Shown here: positions 10,415 to 21,705 of the stretch, in pieces
How the letters are laid out: the number at the start of each line of letters is the position of its first letter
Position numbering within the stretch: position 1 is the stretch's first letter
Assembly: GCA_014193395.1 (NCBI GenBank)
Contig: BJHT01000037.1
Span: 1 to 35,420 of the forward strand
Source: Verrucomicrobiota bacterium
GTDB taxonomy: Bacteria > Verrucomicrobiota > Verrucomicrobiia > Limisphaerales > BJHT01
DNA: 35,420 nt
Direction of reading: 5' to 3'
The notes under the pieces: model-generated
Databases searched by the model: none
Seen by the model: the letters and a program-made list of their open reading frames with translations, nothing else
What the model was told of the DNA's origin: nothing
Translations under genes and position numbers: made by a program

Positions 10415-13012
10415 CTATGATTCGCGGGTGATCAGAGCCACGACGGCGTGTTCGGGCTGAAGGTAGCGGGCGACTACGACCTGAACCTGATCTGCTGTGA
10501 CGGAATCGTAAATCGTGGTTTCCCGGTCGGAGTGTTGGAAGCCGAGGCCGTGAAGTTCATCCAAGGCGGCGTTGCTGGCGGTGCCGCCGAGGTCTTGTTT
10601 CGAGATTTTCTTCTGGCCGCTGCGTTTGGCCTTGGCGCGCGTGAGTTCGGTGGCCGTGAGACCATCTTTAGTTAGGAGCGCGACTTCTTTGAGGATCTCC
10701 TGTTCGACGAGGGCGGCCTTTTCCGGGTCGGTGCCGGCATAGATGGCGAAATAGCCGGGTGTCAGGCCGGAGAAATTCTGCGCACCGACATAGTACGCCA
10801 GACCGAGCGACTCCCGAATCCGGAGAAACAGCCGTGAGCCGAGGTCGCTGCACGCTTCCTCGACGAGCTCGAGGGCATAATGGTCTTCGTTGAACAAGGT
10901 CGTCGTCCGGAATGCGCACACGACGACCGCTTGTTTCTTGTCGCGCGTGGCGGTGATCCGCGGAGACTTCGCGGCAGTGACGGTGGCCTGGGCTGATGCC
11001 GCGAAACCTGCCTGGAGTTCCGCGATGGCGGCGGGGTTGGGTTTCCAATCGGCGAAGGTCCGCGCCACGGCGTCCCGCAGTTTGGTCGGATCAATGTCGC
11101 CGTAGACCGCGAGCACGCAGTTGTTGGGAACCGCGAGGCGCTGATACAGCTCGATCACTTGTTCGAGCTGGAGGTTCTGCATGGCGGCCACTTCGCCGAG
11201 GGGATCCAAGCCGTAGCCGGATGGGCCGAACAGGGACTGCTTCGCCATTTGGAACGCGCACGACAAAAGCTGGTCGTTCTGCGAGCGGATTTGGGAAATC
11301 TGCACTTCCTTCTCCCGCTCGAACGCGGCCTGCGGAAAAATCGGATTCAAAATCACATCGCTCAACAGCTCCAGGCCGGCCGCGAGGTCCACGCTGAGCA
11401 CCTCGGCGCTCACGCCGAAGCTGTTGTTGCCGCCATAGGTGTCCAGCGACCCGCCGAGCGATTCGATCTCGGTCGCGATCTGGTCGCTCGTCCGGCGTTT
11501 GGTTCCCTTCATCATCAAGCGGCTCATGAGATGGCTCGCACCGCTGGTTTCCTTGGTGTCCGTGAACACGCCTCCGCGAAACACGGCGCGAAACTGAACA
11601 AAGGGCAGCCGGTGATCTTCCCGCACCAGGAGCCGCAGACCGTTGGGCAGTTCGAATTTTTGCACGACCTGTTCCCGCGTCACCGCGACCGCTTCGGTCT
11701 GGCTGCGCAGCGCCGCATCCGGCAGCAGGGCGAACAGCGTCCGGTTCGTGACGGACAAATACTGGCGCGCGACGCGTTGCAAGTCCGCCGGCGTGAGTCG
11801 TTGCACCGCGGCTAGGTAGCGTTCCGAAAAGTTCAGATCGTTGGCGGCAATCCAGTTCGATCCCAAATCCTGAGCCTGCCCCTGCATCGTTTTCCGCGTC
11901 GCCAGCGTGGAGGTGAAAAACTGCTTCGCGACTTTCGCCAACTCCGCAGGGCTGACCGCTTCGTTCTGCACGCGCTCGATTTCGTGCAAGATCGCCGCCT
12001 TGGTGTCGTGGAATTTCTCCCATTCGCAAGTGGCGCTCGCGCCGAAGAGACCCGGATTGCCGGGGCTGTAGGTCCACGCGTCCACCGAAGTGACTAGGCC
12101 CTGCTTTTCGCGGACCTCCTGATACAGCCGCGAGCTGCGCCCGCCGCCCAGCAAGTTCGCCAGCACGTCGAGCGCCGGCACGTCCGCGTGGCGGATGTCC
12201 GGGATGTGCCAACTGAAATGCAGGTGCGCCAGTTCGATGGGGGAATGCTCGACGATCTCGCGCGGCGCGGTCTGCGCGGGTTCGGCCGGTAGGAACTCAG
12301 GGGGGATGGCGCGGGCCTTCGTCTTCGCAAAGCACTCGCGAATCTGCGTGACGACTTCCTCCGCCTGGATGTCGCCCACCACCACAAAGAACAGGTTATT
12401 CGGCGCGTACTTCTCGTGATAATAATTGCGGATGTCCTCCGGCTTCAGCTCGTTGAAAATGTCCGGATACCCAATGACCGTGAGGCGATACGAGCTTTGC
12501 GTGTAGGCCGTTTCAAACAGCCGCCGGCCCGAGCGCCGGCCCGGATCATCTTGGTTCATGTCCATCTCGCGGCGGATCACATCCATCTCCTTTGCCAACT
12601 CCTCCGGTGGCAGCGTCGCGTTCTGCATGATGTCGCAGAGAATGTCGATCGCGACGCGCGCGCCGGTGTTCGGCACGTTGATGTGATAGACCGTGCGGTC
12701 GAACGACGTGTACGCGTTCATGTAACCGCCGGCGTCCTGCACCTCCTGATCGATGCGCCCCGCGCCGCGCGTGGTAGTGCCCTTGAAGAGCATGTGCTCC
12801 AGCACGTGCGACAGCCCCGCCCCCAGCCATTTCCCCTCGTGAATGCTCCCCGCCTTGCACCACGCCTGCACCGCCACGACCGGCGCGCTGTGGTCCTCGC
12901 GCACGATCAAGGTCAGGCCGTTCGCCAGCGTGGTGAGGCGCACGCCGGACGGCAGGGCGGGAATTTCCGCGGTGGGAACAACGGTGGTCTCGGCGGTGGA
13001 TTCAGACTTCAT
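10415..13012 (-). CDS. M16 family zinc metalloprotease, two-domain
   Basis: An 865-residue pitrilysin/processing-peptidase-like protein made of two M16 halves. The N-terminal half holds the inverted zinc motif HVLEH at residues 69-73, with the third ligand Glu149 in VIRREMDM at the expected 76-residue spacing, so it should be catalytic. The second half begins about residue 450 (LPNGLRLLVREDHRLPF) and has HLMSR where the zinc motif would be, so it is the non-catalytic partner half. No signal peptide is evident: the N-terminus is Ser/Thr/Glu-rich, suggesting a cytoplasmic protein, although bacterial relatives are often periplasmic. ATG at 13012 has no strong ribosome-binding site. It is the last gene of a minus-strand series and converges on the rRNA operon. 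Confidence 0.92.
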   Translation of the reverse strand: MKSESTAETTVVPTAEIPALPSGVRLTTLANGLTLIVREDHSAPVVAVQAWCKAGSIHEGKWLGAGLSHVLEHMLFKGTTTRGAGRIDQEVQDAGGYMNAYTSFDRTVYHINVPNTGARVAIDILCDIMQNATLPPEELAKEMDVIRREMDMNQDDPGRRSGRRLFETAYTQSSYRLTVIGYPDIFNELKPEDIRNYYHEKYAPNNLFFVVVGDIQAEEVVTQIRECFAKTKARAIPPEFLPAEPAQTAPREIVEHSPIELAHLHFSWHIPDIRHADVPALDVLANLLGGGRSSRLYQEVREKQGLVTSVDAWTYSPGNPGLFGASATCEWEKFHDTKAAILHEIERVQNEAVSPAELAKVAKQFFTSTLATRKTMQGQAQDLGSNWIAANDLNFSERYLAAVQRLTPADLQRVARQYLSVTNRTLFALLPDAALRSQTEAVAVTREQVVQKFELPNGLRLLVREDHRLPFVQFRAVFRGGVFTDTKETSGASHLMSRLMMKGTKRRTSDQIATEIESLGGSLDTYGGNNSFGVSAEVLSVDLAAGLELLSDVILNPIFPQAAFEREKEVQISQIRSQNDQLLSCAFQMAKQSLFGPSGYGLDPLGEVAAMQNLQLEQVIELYQRLAVPNNCVLAVYGDIDPTKLRDAVARTFADWKPNPAAIAELQAGFAASAQATVTAAKSPRITATRDKKQAVVVCAFRTTTLFNEDHYALELVEEACSDLGSRLFLRIRESLGLAYYVGAQNFSGLTPGYFAIYAGTDPEKAALVEQEILKEVALLTKDGLTATELTRAKAKRSGQKKISKQDLGGTASNAALDELHGLGFQHSDRETTIYDSVTADQVQVVVARYLQPEHAVVALITRES

Positions 13013-13121
13013 ATAAAATCAGTTGCTGCGGAAAAAGTTTGCGCGCCCAGTCGTGACTCGTGCTCGAATGTGTTCGCCCAGCGGTGTTGCCCGCTGCCGG
13101 TGCCGCTCTCCGCCCGTGTTC

Positions 13122-13565
13122 TCACGGCGCAGCCGACGCGTCATTCGCCCGGGTCTCCGGCTCCGGCAGACGTCCGCTGCGAGCGGGCAAAAACGGCGTC
13201 CGAAACGCCGCCACAAAATCATAACCATTCCGAAAATCCTCCCGGCTGTCGGTCTCCGTCTTCGCCAGCAGATTCGTCTCGACCATGTTGAACACGATCT
13301 CGCCGAAATCCGCACAGGCCTTCACGCCCCACTCTTCCAGCACCGACAGCGCCATCGGCCCGAACTCCTCCAGCGCATAACCGCGGATGCCATCAAGCAA
13401 CTCCTGGCCGCTGACGTGTTTGGTCGGGCGGTTCTGGTTGCGCTTGCTCGTCACCTTCTGCGTGTAGTCCAGCGCCTCGCGGAGAAAATAATACGCGTCG
13501 CGATGATAGCGCACGTCCTGCTTCAGAATCCGCTCGACCCCGTCTTCAAAATTCGGCGCGTTCAT
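13122..13565 (-). CDS. Conserved hypothetical protein of Verrucomicrobia/Planctomycetes (Minf_1886-like)
   Basis: A 147-residue soluble protein. The stretch RYHRDAYYFLREALDYTQK, then HVSGQELLDGIRGYALEEFGP, then VLEEWGVKACADFGEIVFNM and KTETDSREDF match what I recall of a conserved hypothetical family confined to Verrucomicrobia and Planctomycetes (TIGR04138). Its function is not known. The last 20 residues are low in conservation and may be disordered. The ATG overlaps the stop of the upstream microprotein gene (ATGA), so the two are probably translationally coupled, downstream of leuS. Confidence 0.85.
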   Translation of the reverse strand: MNAPNFEDGVERILKQDVRYHRDAYYFLREALDYTQKVTSKRNQNRPTKHVSGQELLDGIRGYALEEFGPMALSVLEEWGVKACADFGEIVFNMVETNLLAKTETDSREDFRNGYDFVAAFRTPFLPARSGRLPEPETRANDASAAP

Positions 13566-13702
13566 GAGTTTGTCCGGACGTTCTCAATCGGCTTTCCCAC
13601 CGGCGGATTCGCCGTGCGAAAGACCTTCACCACCCACCCGACCACGAGCAGCGACAGCACCGTGATCAGCACCAGTTGTTCCTGTCGCGTGAGCTTGTTC
13701 AT
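13562..13702 (-). CDS. 46-residue single-pass membrane microprotein
   Basis: A short frame starting MNKLTRQEQLVLITVLSLL and ending NVRTNS. Residues 9-27 form one hydrophobic helix flanked by Lys/Arg on both sides. Its TGA overlaps the ATG of the conserved hypothetical gene that follows, and it starts 30 bases after the leuS stop, so it fits the operon exactly. The N-terminus reminds me of the membrane anchor of ComEA-like proteins, but no helix-hairpin-helix domain follows. Function unknown. The overlap geometry and the hydrophobic pattern are the main reasons to believe it is real. Confidence 0.6.
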   Translation of the reverse strand: MNKLTRQEQLVLITVLSLLVVGWVVKVFRTANPPVGKPIENVRTNS

Positions 13703-13732
13703 TCAGTTTGCTTAGGGTTTCCGGCCGCGCGC

Positions 13733-16549
13733 TCACGCGACCACGAGGTTCACCAGCTTGCCGCGCACGACGATGATTTTCTTGATCGTCTTGCCAGCGA
13801 TGAATCCCTTCACCTTCTCATCCGCCAGCGCCGCCGCCTCGATCTGCGGCCCCGTCGCCTCGGTCGGCACCACCACCACGCCCCGCAGCTTGCCGTTCAC
13901 CTGCACGGGAATCTCGAGCGTCGCCTCGACCAGCAGCGTGGGATCGACCTTCGGCCACGGCTCATACGCCAGCGAGCGCAGCTCCGGGCTGTCCTGCGCG
14001 CCGATGATCTGCGCCAGCTCCTCGGCCAGATGCGGCGCGAACGGCTGCAACAACAGGAGAAACTCGCGCAGCACCCGCTTCGGCCGCGTCTCCCACGTCA
14101 TCGCCTCGTTCGTGAACACCATCAACGCCGAGATCGCCGTGTTGAAACCCAGATGGTCCAGGTCCTCCGTCACCTTCTTGATGCACGCGTGCAACGTCTT
14201 CAATTGTGCGCCCGTCGGCTCGCTGTCAGCGATCGTCCGATGCGGCTGAATCTGCTGGAGAAATTCCGCGCCCCGCGCCGGTTCAGCCGCCAGGTTTTGC
14301 TCGAAGGCCGTCTCGCTTTCCTCATCCACGAACAAGCGCCACACGCGCCCGAGAAAACGATAAACGCCCTCGACCCCCTTGGTGTTCCACGGTTTCACCA
14401 TCTCCAGCGGCCCCATGAACATCTCGTACAACCGCAGCGAATCCGCGCCGTATTCCGCCACCACGGCGTCCGGGTTCACCACGTTGCCGCGCGCCTTCGA
14501 CATCTTCTGCCCGTCCTCGCCGAGGATCAGGCCCTGATTGACGAGCTTGAAAAACGGCTCGGCCGTCGAGACATGGCCGAGGTCGTACAGCACCTTGTGC
14601 CAGAACCGCGCGTAGAGCAGGTGCAACACCGCGTGCTCGGTGCCGCCGACGTAAAGGTCCACGCCGGGCGTGGGTTTGGGAGCGGCAGGCGGCACGCTGG
14701 AAAGCGGGGAATTGACGGCGGCTCCTGCGGCCGTTTGGCTGATTTCACTGCGACGGAACGTTTCGGACGTTTGGTCAAGGCCGGCAACGGCATGAGCCCC
14801 CGTCGTCCCCATCCAGTAACCCTCCGCCTCACGATCAACAAAGGCCGCACTATTCTTCGCGTCGAGGTAACGCAGATAATACCAGCACGAGCCGGCCCAT
14901 TGCGGCATCGTGTTCGTCTCGCGCACCGCGCCGTCCGGCAACGTCAGCCAATCCTTCGCACGCGCCAGCGGCGGCTGTCCGTCCGCCGTGGGCTTGTAGT
15001 CGTCCAGCGCTGGCGGGAGCAATGGCAGCGTGGCTTCCGGCAGGGCCTCGTGATACAAATTCCCGCCCGCGTCGCGCTTCCACACGATGGGAAACGGCTC
15101 GCCCCAATACCGCTGCCGACTGAAGAGCCAGTCGCGGAGTTTGTAGTTGATGGTCTTCTTGCCGAGGCCCTCGTCCTCCAGCCAGGCGGTGATTGTCCGC
15201 TTGGCTTCCGGCGTGGGCAGGCCGTTGAGAAAGTCCGAGTTGACCGCTACGCCGTCGTCAAGAAAGCCGATGGAATCTTTCCCGTCCGGCGCCTGCACCA
15301 CCACGCGCACCGGCAAGGCGAACTTCCGCGCAAACTCCAAATCACGCGCATCGTGTCCCGGCACCGCCATGATCGCCCCTGTGCCATAGCTCGCCAACAC
15401 ATAGTCCGCGATCCAGATGGGAATCTTCTCGCCGTTGACCGGATTGATTGCGAACGCGCCGGTGAAGACGCCGGTTTTATCCTTCGCGAGTTCCGTGCGT
15501 TCGAGGTCGGACTTGGTGGTTGCAAACTGCTGATACTGCTTCACCGCGTCGCGTTGAGCATCGGTCGTGATTTCCGCGACTAGCTTGTGCTCCGGCGACA
15601 GCACCATGTACGTCGCCCCAAACAACGTGTCCGGCCGCGTCGTGAACACGGTGATTCTGGCTTCTGAATTCTGGATTCTGAATTCCACCTCCGCCCCTTC
15701 GCTCCTTCCAATCCAGTTCCGCTGCATCTCCTTCAGCGAATGACTCCACTCGATGGTCTCGAGATCGTTGAGCAGCCGCTCGGCCAGCGCGGTGATGCGC
15801 AGCAGCCATTGCCGCATCGGTTTGCGGATGACCGGGAAGCCGCCAACCTCGCTCTTGCCGTCGATGACCTCCTCGTTGGCGAGCACCGTGCCGAGTTCGG
15901 GACACCAGTTCACCGGCGCTTCGCTCACATACGCGAGGCGTTTTGAGTCGCGAAAGGCGCGGCGCTTTTCCTCCGAGTCGCACTCCTCGGGAAACCGCAG
16001 CGTGCTGATCGGCTCCACGCGATTCGTCTCGGGGTTGAACCACGCGTGGTAAATCTGGAGAAAAATCCACTGCGTCCAGCGGAAGTATTCCGGGTCCGTC
16101 GTCGCCAGTTCGCGCGACCAGTCATAGCTGAAACCCAGCGACTGAATCTGCCGCTTGAACGTCGTGATGTTCGCCTCCGTGGTCTTGCGCGGATGCTGCC
16201 CCGTCTTCACCGCATACTGCTCGGCCGGCAAACCAAACGAATCCCAGCCCATCGGATGCAGCACATTGAAGCCGCGCGCGCGCCGGTAACGCGCCAGAAT
16301 GTCCGTCGCCGTGTAGCCCTCCGGATGCCCGACGTGCAGCCCCGCGCCGCTCGGATACGGGAACATGTCGAGGATGTAATACTTCGGCACCCGCGCCGCG
16401 TCCGCGCCGCCATGCCGTTTGGAAAACGGATGACTCACCGGAATCTTTTCACCCGGATTCCACGCGCGAAAAGTCTGCTGATCGTCCCAGAACCGCTGCC
16501 ATTTCGGCTCGATCAACTGGAACGGATATTGTCTGCGCACACTCGACAT
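13733..16549 (-). CDS. leuS: Leucyl-tRNA synthetase
   Basis: Class Ia synthetase that charges tRNA-Leu and edits mischarged products. HIGH-type motif HVGH is at residues 72-75. The CP1 editing domain carries [16 protein letters not shown]. The catalytic lysine loop is KMSKA at residue 682 instead of the usual KMSKS. The end has [11 protein letters not shown] as in other LeuS. The ATG at 16549 gives [10 protein letters not shown], aligning with normal LeuS starts. The frame stays open for 176 more codons upstream, but that part is translated noncoding hairpin sequence. At 938 residues the protein is long, partly because of a 49-residue insertion (residues 581-629) between YWM and VDLYVGG. Confidence 0.95.
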   Translation of the reverse strand: MSSVRRQYPFQLIEPKWQRFWDDQQTFRAWNPGEKIPVSHPFSKRHGGADAARVPKYYILDMFPYPSGAGLHVGHPEGYTATDILARYRRARGFNVLHPMGWDSFGLPAEQYAVKTGQHPRKTTEANITTFKRQIQSLGFSYDWSRELATTDPEYFRWTQWIFLQIYHAWFNPETNRVEPISTLRFPEECDSEEKRRAFRDSKRLAYVSEAPVNWCPELGTVLANEEVIDGKSEVGGFPVIRKPMRQWLLRITALAERLLNDLETIEWSHSLKEMQRNWIGRSEGAEVEFRIQNSEARITVFTTRPDTLFGATYMVLSPEHKLVAEITTDAQRDAVKQYQQFATTKSDLERTELAKDKTGVFTGAFAINPVNGEKIPIWIADYVLASYGTGAIMAVPGHDARDLEFARKFALPVRVVVQAPDGKDSIGFLDDGVAVNSDFLNGLPTPEAKRTITAWLEDEGLGKKTINYKLRDWLFSRQRYWGEPFPIVWKRDAGGNLYHEALPEATLPLLPPALDDYKPTADGQPPLARAKDWLTLPDGAVRETNTMPQWAGSCWYYLRYLDAKNSAAFVDREAEGYWMGTTGAHAVAGLDQTSETFRRSEISQTAAGAAVNSPLSSVPPAAPKPTPGVDLYVGGTEHAVLHLLYARFWHKVLYDLGHVSTAEPFFKLVNQGLILGEDGQKMSKARGNVVNPDAVVAEYGADSLRLYEMFMGPLEMVKPWNTKGVEGVYRFLGRVWRLFVDEESETAFEQNLAAEPARGAEFLQQIQPHRTIADSEPTGAQLKTLHACIKKVTEDLDHLGFNTAISALMVFTNEAMTWETRPKRVLREFLLLLQPFAPHLAEELAQIIGAQDSPELRSLAYEPWPKVDPTLLVEATLEIPVQVNGKLRGVVVVPTEATGPQIEAAALADEKVKGFIAGKTIKKIIVVRGKLVNLVVA

Positions 16550-16713
16550 AGGGCGGGGATGTTGGGGAAAGGCCAAGGGCAGAGCAATGGCAGATTCCAT
16601 CGCGCACGGCTGGACGCAGTGACTCATTGAAACGGACATCGCGTGCGGAGAGACCGGGGAGTTTGGAACTAGTCGGTCCCGCAGGAGAGAGGACACCGTC
16701 GGCCCGCTTGCCC

Positions 16714-16805
16714 CTCTGCGTTCTTCCCATCTCTGCGGTGTCCTGCTGGGTGTTCCGCCGTTCGTCCGCGCCGCTGAACACCGCAGAAACTGGAAGAACG
16801 CTGAG
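16714..16805. repeat. Intergenic inverted repeat, 30-base arms (25/30 complementary)
   Basis: Arms 16714-16743 and 16776-16805 with a 32-base loop. The arms contain the words CTCTGCG, TTCTTCC and CTGCGGTGT. This is the first of three inverted repeats in the 555-base gap 16550-17104 between the ABC transporter and leuS genes, both on the minus strand. No convincing gene lies in this gap. Confidence 0.8.
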
Positions 16806-16877
16806 AAAACTCGCCGCCGACGTGAGGAAACGGGTTGCCTTGCTGCCGGGCGCACTCGCGGTCGCGAACCCGCGCTG

Positions 16878-16960
16878 GTAGGGCGCGGTGTCCTCACCGC
16901 GCCGCCGAAAACCCGCGGCGTCCGGGTGGCCGACGGCGGGGTGAGGACACCCCGCGCTAC
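16878..16960. repeat. Intergenic inverted repeat, 27-base arms (24/27 complementary)
   Basis: Arms 16878-16904 and 16934-16960 with a 29-base loop. The core GGTGTCCTCACC and its complement GGTGAGGACACC are themselves near-palindromic, so each arm could also fold alone. Confidence 0.85.
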
Positions 16961-16998
16961 CCGCGAAAGATGAATCCGAAAAACAAAATCGCGTAGCC

Positions 16999-17075
16999 GG
17001 GCAAAGGAATGGAGGCAAAGGAATGAAGACCGAAAGTTCCCCCGTCCCCATTCCTTTGCCTCCATTCCTTTGCCC
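16999..17075. repeat. Perfect 27-base intergenic inverted repeat
   Basis: Arms 16999-17025 and 17049-17075 are perfectly complementary, with a 23-base loop. Each arm holds two copies of GGCAAAGGAATG separated by GA. It lies 30 bases after the stop of the ABC transporter gene (read on the minus strand), where it could stabilise or end that transcript, though no T tract follows. Confidence 0.95.
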
Positions 17076-17104
17076 AAAACTCCGCTGCCCTGCCCCCTTG
17101 CCCC

Positions 17105-18946
<1,842 letters not shown>

Positions 18947-19206
18947 TGCGCCGGCCCGTCCGCGTCCGCCGCAGCCAAAACCCGCGCGAATGCACCGCGC
19001 AGCGGCCCGGAAAGCGTGCGCGCGATAGTTCGCATTCCCCCCGCCAATGGCAACGCCCCAGTTCCGGCGACCCCGAGCAAACTCGGCCGGGACGTGTTGC
19101 ATGGGGCCGTGACCTTTTCCCTCCTCCCGACGCGTTCGCTTTCGGCCAGTGCCGCCGTCGGCAAAAAGCCCCGGCGAATCAGTCTCTGCTCGAAAGCGAT
19201 TTGGAA

Positions 19207-19551
19207 TCACCCGTCGCCATCCAGTTGAATCACCAACTGGATGACCCTCACCGTGCCGTACGCCACCGCGAGAAAACCCAGCAGTCCGAGCGTCCAGCGG
19301 CCCGACTTCGTCGTCACCCACTTCCGGACCCGTTTGCCGAGCGTCCGCCGCATGTAAAATCCGCAGGCCCGGCAGCGGTCCCGCACCCGCAGATTCTCCT
19401 CGCCGCACGCCACACACTTTACGTACAGGCCCTGCCCGCACGTCCCGCACAACCGCGCGTCGCCGGCATTGCCGGCCCCGCACTTCGAGCATCCCAACCG
19501 GCCTGGAAGGAGACTCATCCCGCCGGCGGCCTTGAAGACATCCAGTCGCAT
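19207..19551 (-). CDS. Double zinc-ribbon membrane protein
   Basis: A 114-residue protein. Four CxxC pairs form two zinc ribbons: CSKC, then CGTC, then CVAC, then CRAC, spanning roughly residues 20-70. A basic stretch follows, and then a hydrophobic segment (WTLGLLGFLAVAYGTVRVI) near the C-terminus that should anchor it with the ribbons in the cytoplasm. ATG at 19551 is preferred over a TTG seven codons upstream because GGAAG stands about ten bases before it. It lies 260 bases upstream of the ABC exporter on the same strand. Function unknown; zinc ribbons of this type usually bind protein or nucleic acid. Confidence 0.75.
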   Translation of the reverse strand: MRLDVFKAAGGMSLLPGRLGCSKCGAGNAGDARLCGTCGQGLYVKCVACGEENLRVRDRCRACGFYMRRTLGKRVRKWVTTKSGRWTLGLLGFLAVAYGTVRVIQLVIQLDGDG

Positions 19552-20001
19552 TTTGCTTTCTTCCCGATCCAAACTTCAACCTGCGCGCAATCTTAGCACC
19601 GATTCCGAATAATTTCAGAAGTTCTCATCCTGCCTTCACCACCGGCCATTTTGCGGTGCGCACTCACCCCGACCGCTCGCGCTTCGTTCACGGATTTTTC
19701 CTTTGGTCCGCCGCCAGTTATATTACCCGCGTCGTTCCGCGTTCCCGCGCCCGCAGCGCCTACGCCGGGTGCATGTCGCAGGGTTTTCCCACCGCGCCAT
19801 TCCGTCTCCTCGCGCTGCGACCGGGGAACGGTCGCGCTCCGTTTTGGTGACCGCGGCACCGCACCAGATCCATCGGAGGTTGCAACCCGCTTTTTCGCTT
19901 CACGGTTTCCCATTCCCAATTCTTCAGTCCCGCTCCTGCCGCGCGTTTTCCGGGATTGCGTTTGCCAAAGCCCCGCTTCTTTGGCAATCACACGCCGCAC
20001 A
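19552..20001. other. Divergent intergenic region
   Basis: A gap of 450 bases between the zinc-ribbon gene (minus) and the secreted-protein gene (plus), so it should hold promoters for both. A small hairpin, GCGACCG/CGGTCGC with a GGGAA loop, lies at 19817-19835. Long open frames cross the region on both strands but show only composition-driven Arg/Pro/Ala-rich peptides. No clear promoter boxes were recognised. Confidence 0.5.
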
Positions 20002-21699
20002 ATGAGCAAGTCCGCATTATCTTTTCTCTGGTTCGGGCTGGTCGTCGCCTGCGGCTGTGGCGGCACCGCCCCCGGCATCCGCGCGCAAACGGTTCCCGAC
20101 GTCACCTTCCGCTGGCACTTCGTCGGCCTGAGCCAAATCAATGCCGCCACCAACGCCACCAAGCTCCGGCAAATCCTCGCGCTGCCCGAGACCGCGAAAT
20201 TGCAAAACGAGCTGCTCAACAAATGCGGCGGCCCGCTCGCGGAAATGCTCATGCTCGGCCCGGCCACCGACCCGACCAACAGCCCCGCGCCCGCCGCTGC
20301 GCTGCGATCGCTCCTCCCCGAATTTCTCCAGCACGAATCCCTTCTCGAAGTCCGCACCACCGCCGACCTCGTCAAGGAATGGCTCGTCGCCGTGCATATT
20401 CCCGACGCCGTCGCGCCCGAGTGGGAAACCAAATACCGCACGCTCCTCACCCACGCTGGCACCGCCGCGCCGAGCCAACTCACCTACCAATCCGCGTTCA
20501 CCGGCTGGCAGGCCGGGCGAAAAGATCGCTCGGGCCTCTACACCTACATGCGCGTCGGCCAGTGGTCCGTCTTCAACTTCCAGCGCGATGGCCGTCCCTG
20601 GCTCGCCGTCATGGCCCAGCTCAAGGCCACTGGTCGCCCGCTGCCCGCCGCTGCTGATTACCTGCTCGCGCTCGATGCCGACCTGCCCGCGCTGCGCAAA
20701 TGGTGGCCGCTCCCCGACTACATCGACTTCCCGAAAATCGCCCTCACCGTCGCCGCGCAGGGCGAGAGCCTCCGCACCGTCGGGCGCCTGCGGTTCCCCG
20801 ACACGCTCGCGTGGAACTGGCAGCCCTGGCAAATCCCGACGAACAGCCTGCAGGACCCGCTCCTCAGCTTCACCGCCGTGCAGGGCCTCGAGCCGTGGCT
20901 GCGCCGCCATCCGGTGATGCAGAAACTGGCCGTTCCCTTCCCGCTGCGACAATTCGTCGTCTGGGCGCACACCGATATTCCGTTCAAAACGTTCGCCGCC
21001 CTGCCGGTGCCTGATGCGACGAATCAGGTGCGCCAGTTCGCTCCGCGCCTCGCCACTGCGATGAACACCAACACCATCCCCGCGATGGTCGGTGCCGTGC
21101 GTGTCGCCACCAACGGTCTCGAGGCCGTCTGGCTGGGCCTGCCCATCTTCGCGCCCTTCCTCCGGCCCGCCAGCGAACCCGGCGACAACTTCCTCCTCGC
21201 CGGCACCATGGCCGGTCTCGTGCCGCAGACGCCCAACACCAATCCCCCGCCGCCCGAGCTGCTCGCGCGCCTCACGTCGCGCACGAACCTCTTCTACTAC
21301 GATTGGGAAATCACCGAGGGCCGCCTCGCCCAATGGCGGCAGATGAATTCAATCCTCGGGATGCTCGCCACCGTGCCGGCGCTGCCCGGTGCCAGTGCCG
21401 CCCAGCCTTGGCTCGACGCCATCACCCCGCATCTCGGCAACACCATCACCGAAGTCACCCTCGAGAAACCGAACGAGTTGCAGCTGATCCGCAAGTCTCA
21501 CCTCGGCCTCACCGGCTTCGAACTCGTCCAGTTGGCCCAATGGTTTGGGCGCGAAAATTTTCCGTCTTTGCTGCCGCCGCCTGCGCCGTCGCCAGTCCCG
21601 CCCGCGCCCGCGCCGCCTGCGGGCCGGTTCCGCCTGCCCGCTGTCCCCGCGCCGCCCGCGCCGCCCGCCGTCCCCAAAGCGCCCCCGGCCCCGCGCTGA
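20002..21699 (+). CDS. Secreted protein of unknown function with proline-rich tail
   Basis: A 565-residue protein. The start MSKSALSFLWFGLVVACGCGG gives a signal sequence that could be a lipoprotein signal (VVAC) or be cleaved after IRA before QTVPD. The ATG at 20002 is chosen because it begins this signal; the frame is open further upstream without a signal. The body contains VTFRWHFVGL near the start of the mature part, then NATKLRQILALPETAKL and a Trp-rich centre. The last 50 residues are Pro/Ala-rich and probably unstructured or associated with the wall or membrane. I do not recognise a family. It ends six bases before pdxJ, so both may be transcribed together. Confidence 0.75.
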   Translation: MSKSALSFLWFGLVVACGCGGTAPGIRAQTVPDVTFRWHFVGLSQINAATNATKLRQILALPETAKLQNELLNKCGGPLAEMLMLGPATDPTNSPAPAAALRSLLPEFLQHESLLEVRTTADLVKEWLVAVHIPDAVAPEWETKYRTLLTHAGTAAPSQLTYQSAFTGWQAGRKDRSGLYTYMRVGQWSVFNFQRDGRPWLAVMAQLKATGRPLPAAADYLLALDADLPALRKWWPLPDYIDFPKIALTVAAQGESLRTVGRLRFPDTLAWNWQPWQIPTNSLQDPLLSFTAVQGLEPWLRRHPVMQKLAVPFPLRQFVVWAHTDIPFKTFAALPVPDATNQVRQFAPRLATAMNTNTIPAMVGAVRVATNGLEAVWLGLPIFAPFLRPASEPGDNFLLAGTMAGLVPQTPNTNPPPPELLARLTSRTNLFYYDWEITEGRLAQWRQMNSILGMLATVPALPGASAAQPWLDAITPHLGNTITEVTLEKPNELQLIRKSHLGLTGFELVQLAQWFGRENFPSLLPPPAPSPVPPAPAPPAGRFRLPAVPAPPAPPAVPKAPPAPR

Positions 21700-21705
21700 C
21701 CGCCC

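Noticed and set aside
13676..15583. 635-codon plus-strand open frame opposite leuS
   Set aside because: Antisense shadow of leuS, rich in Arg, His and Leu, with no recognisable domain.
16550..17077. Upstream extension of the LeuS reading frame
   Set aside because: The 176 extra codons cover three inverted repeats and encode Arg/Pro/Ser-rich peptide; normal LeuS begins at the ATG at 16549.
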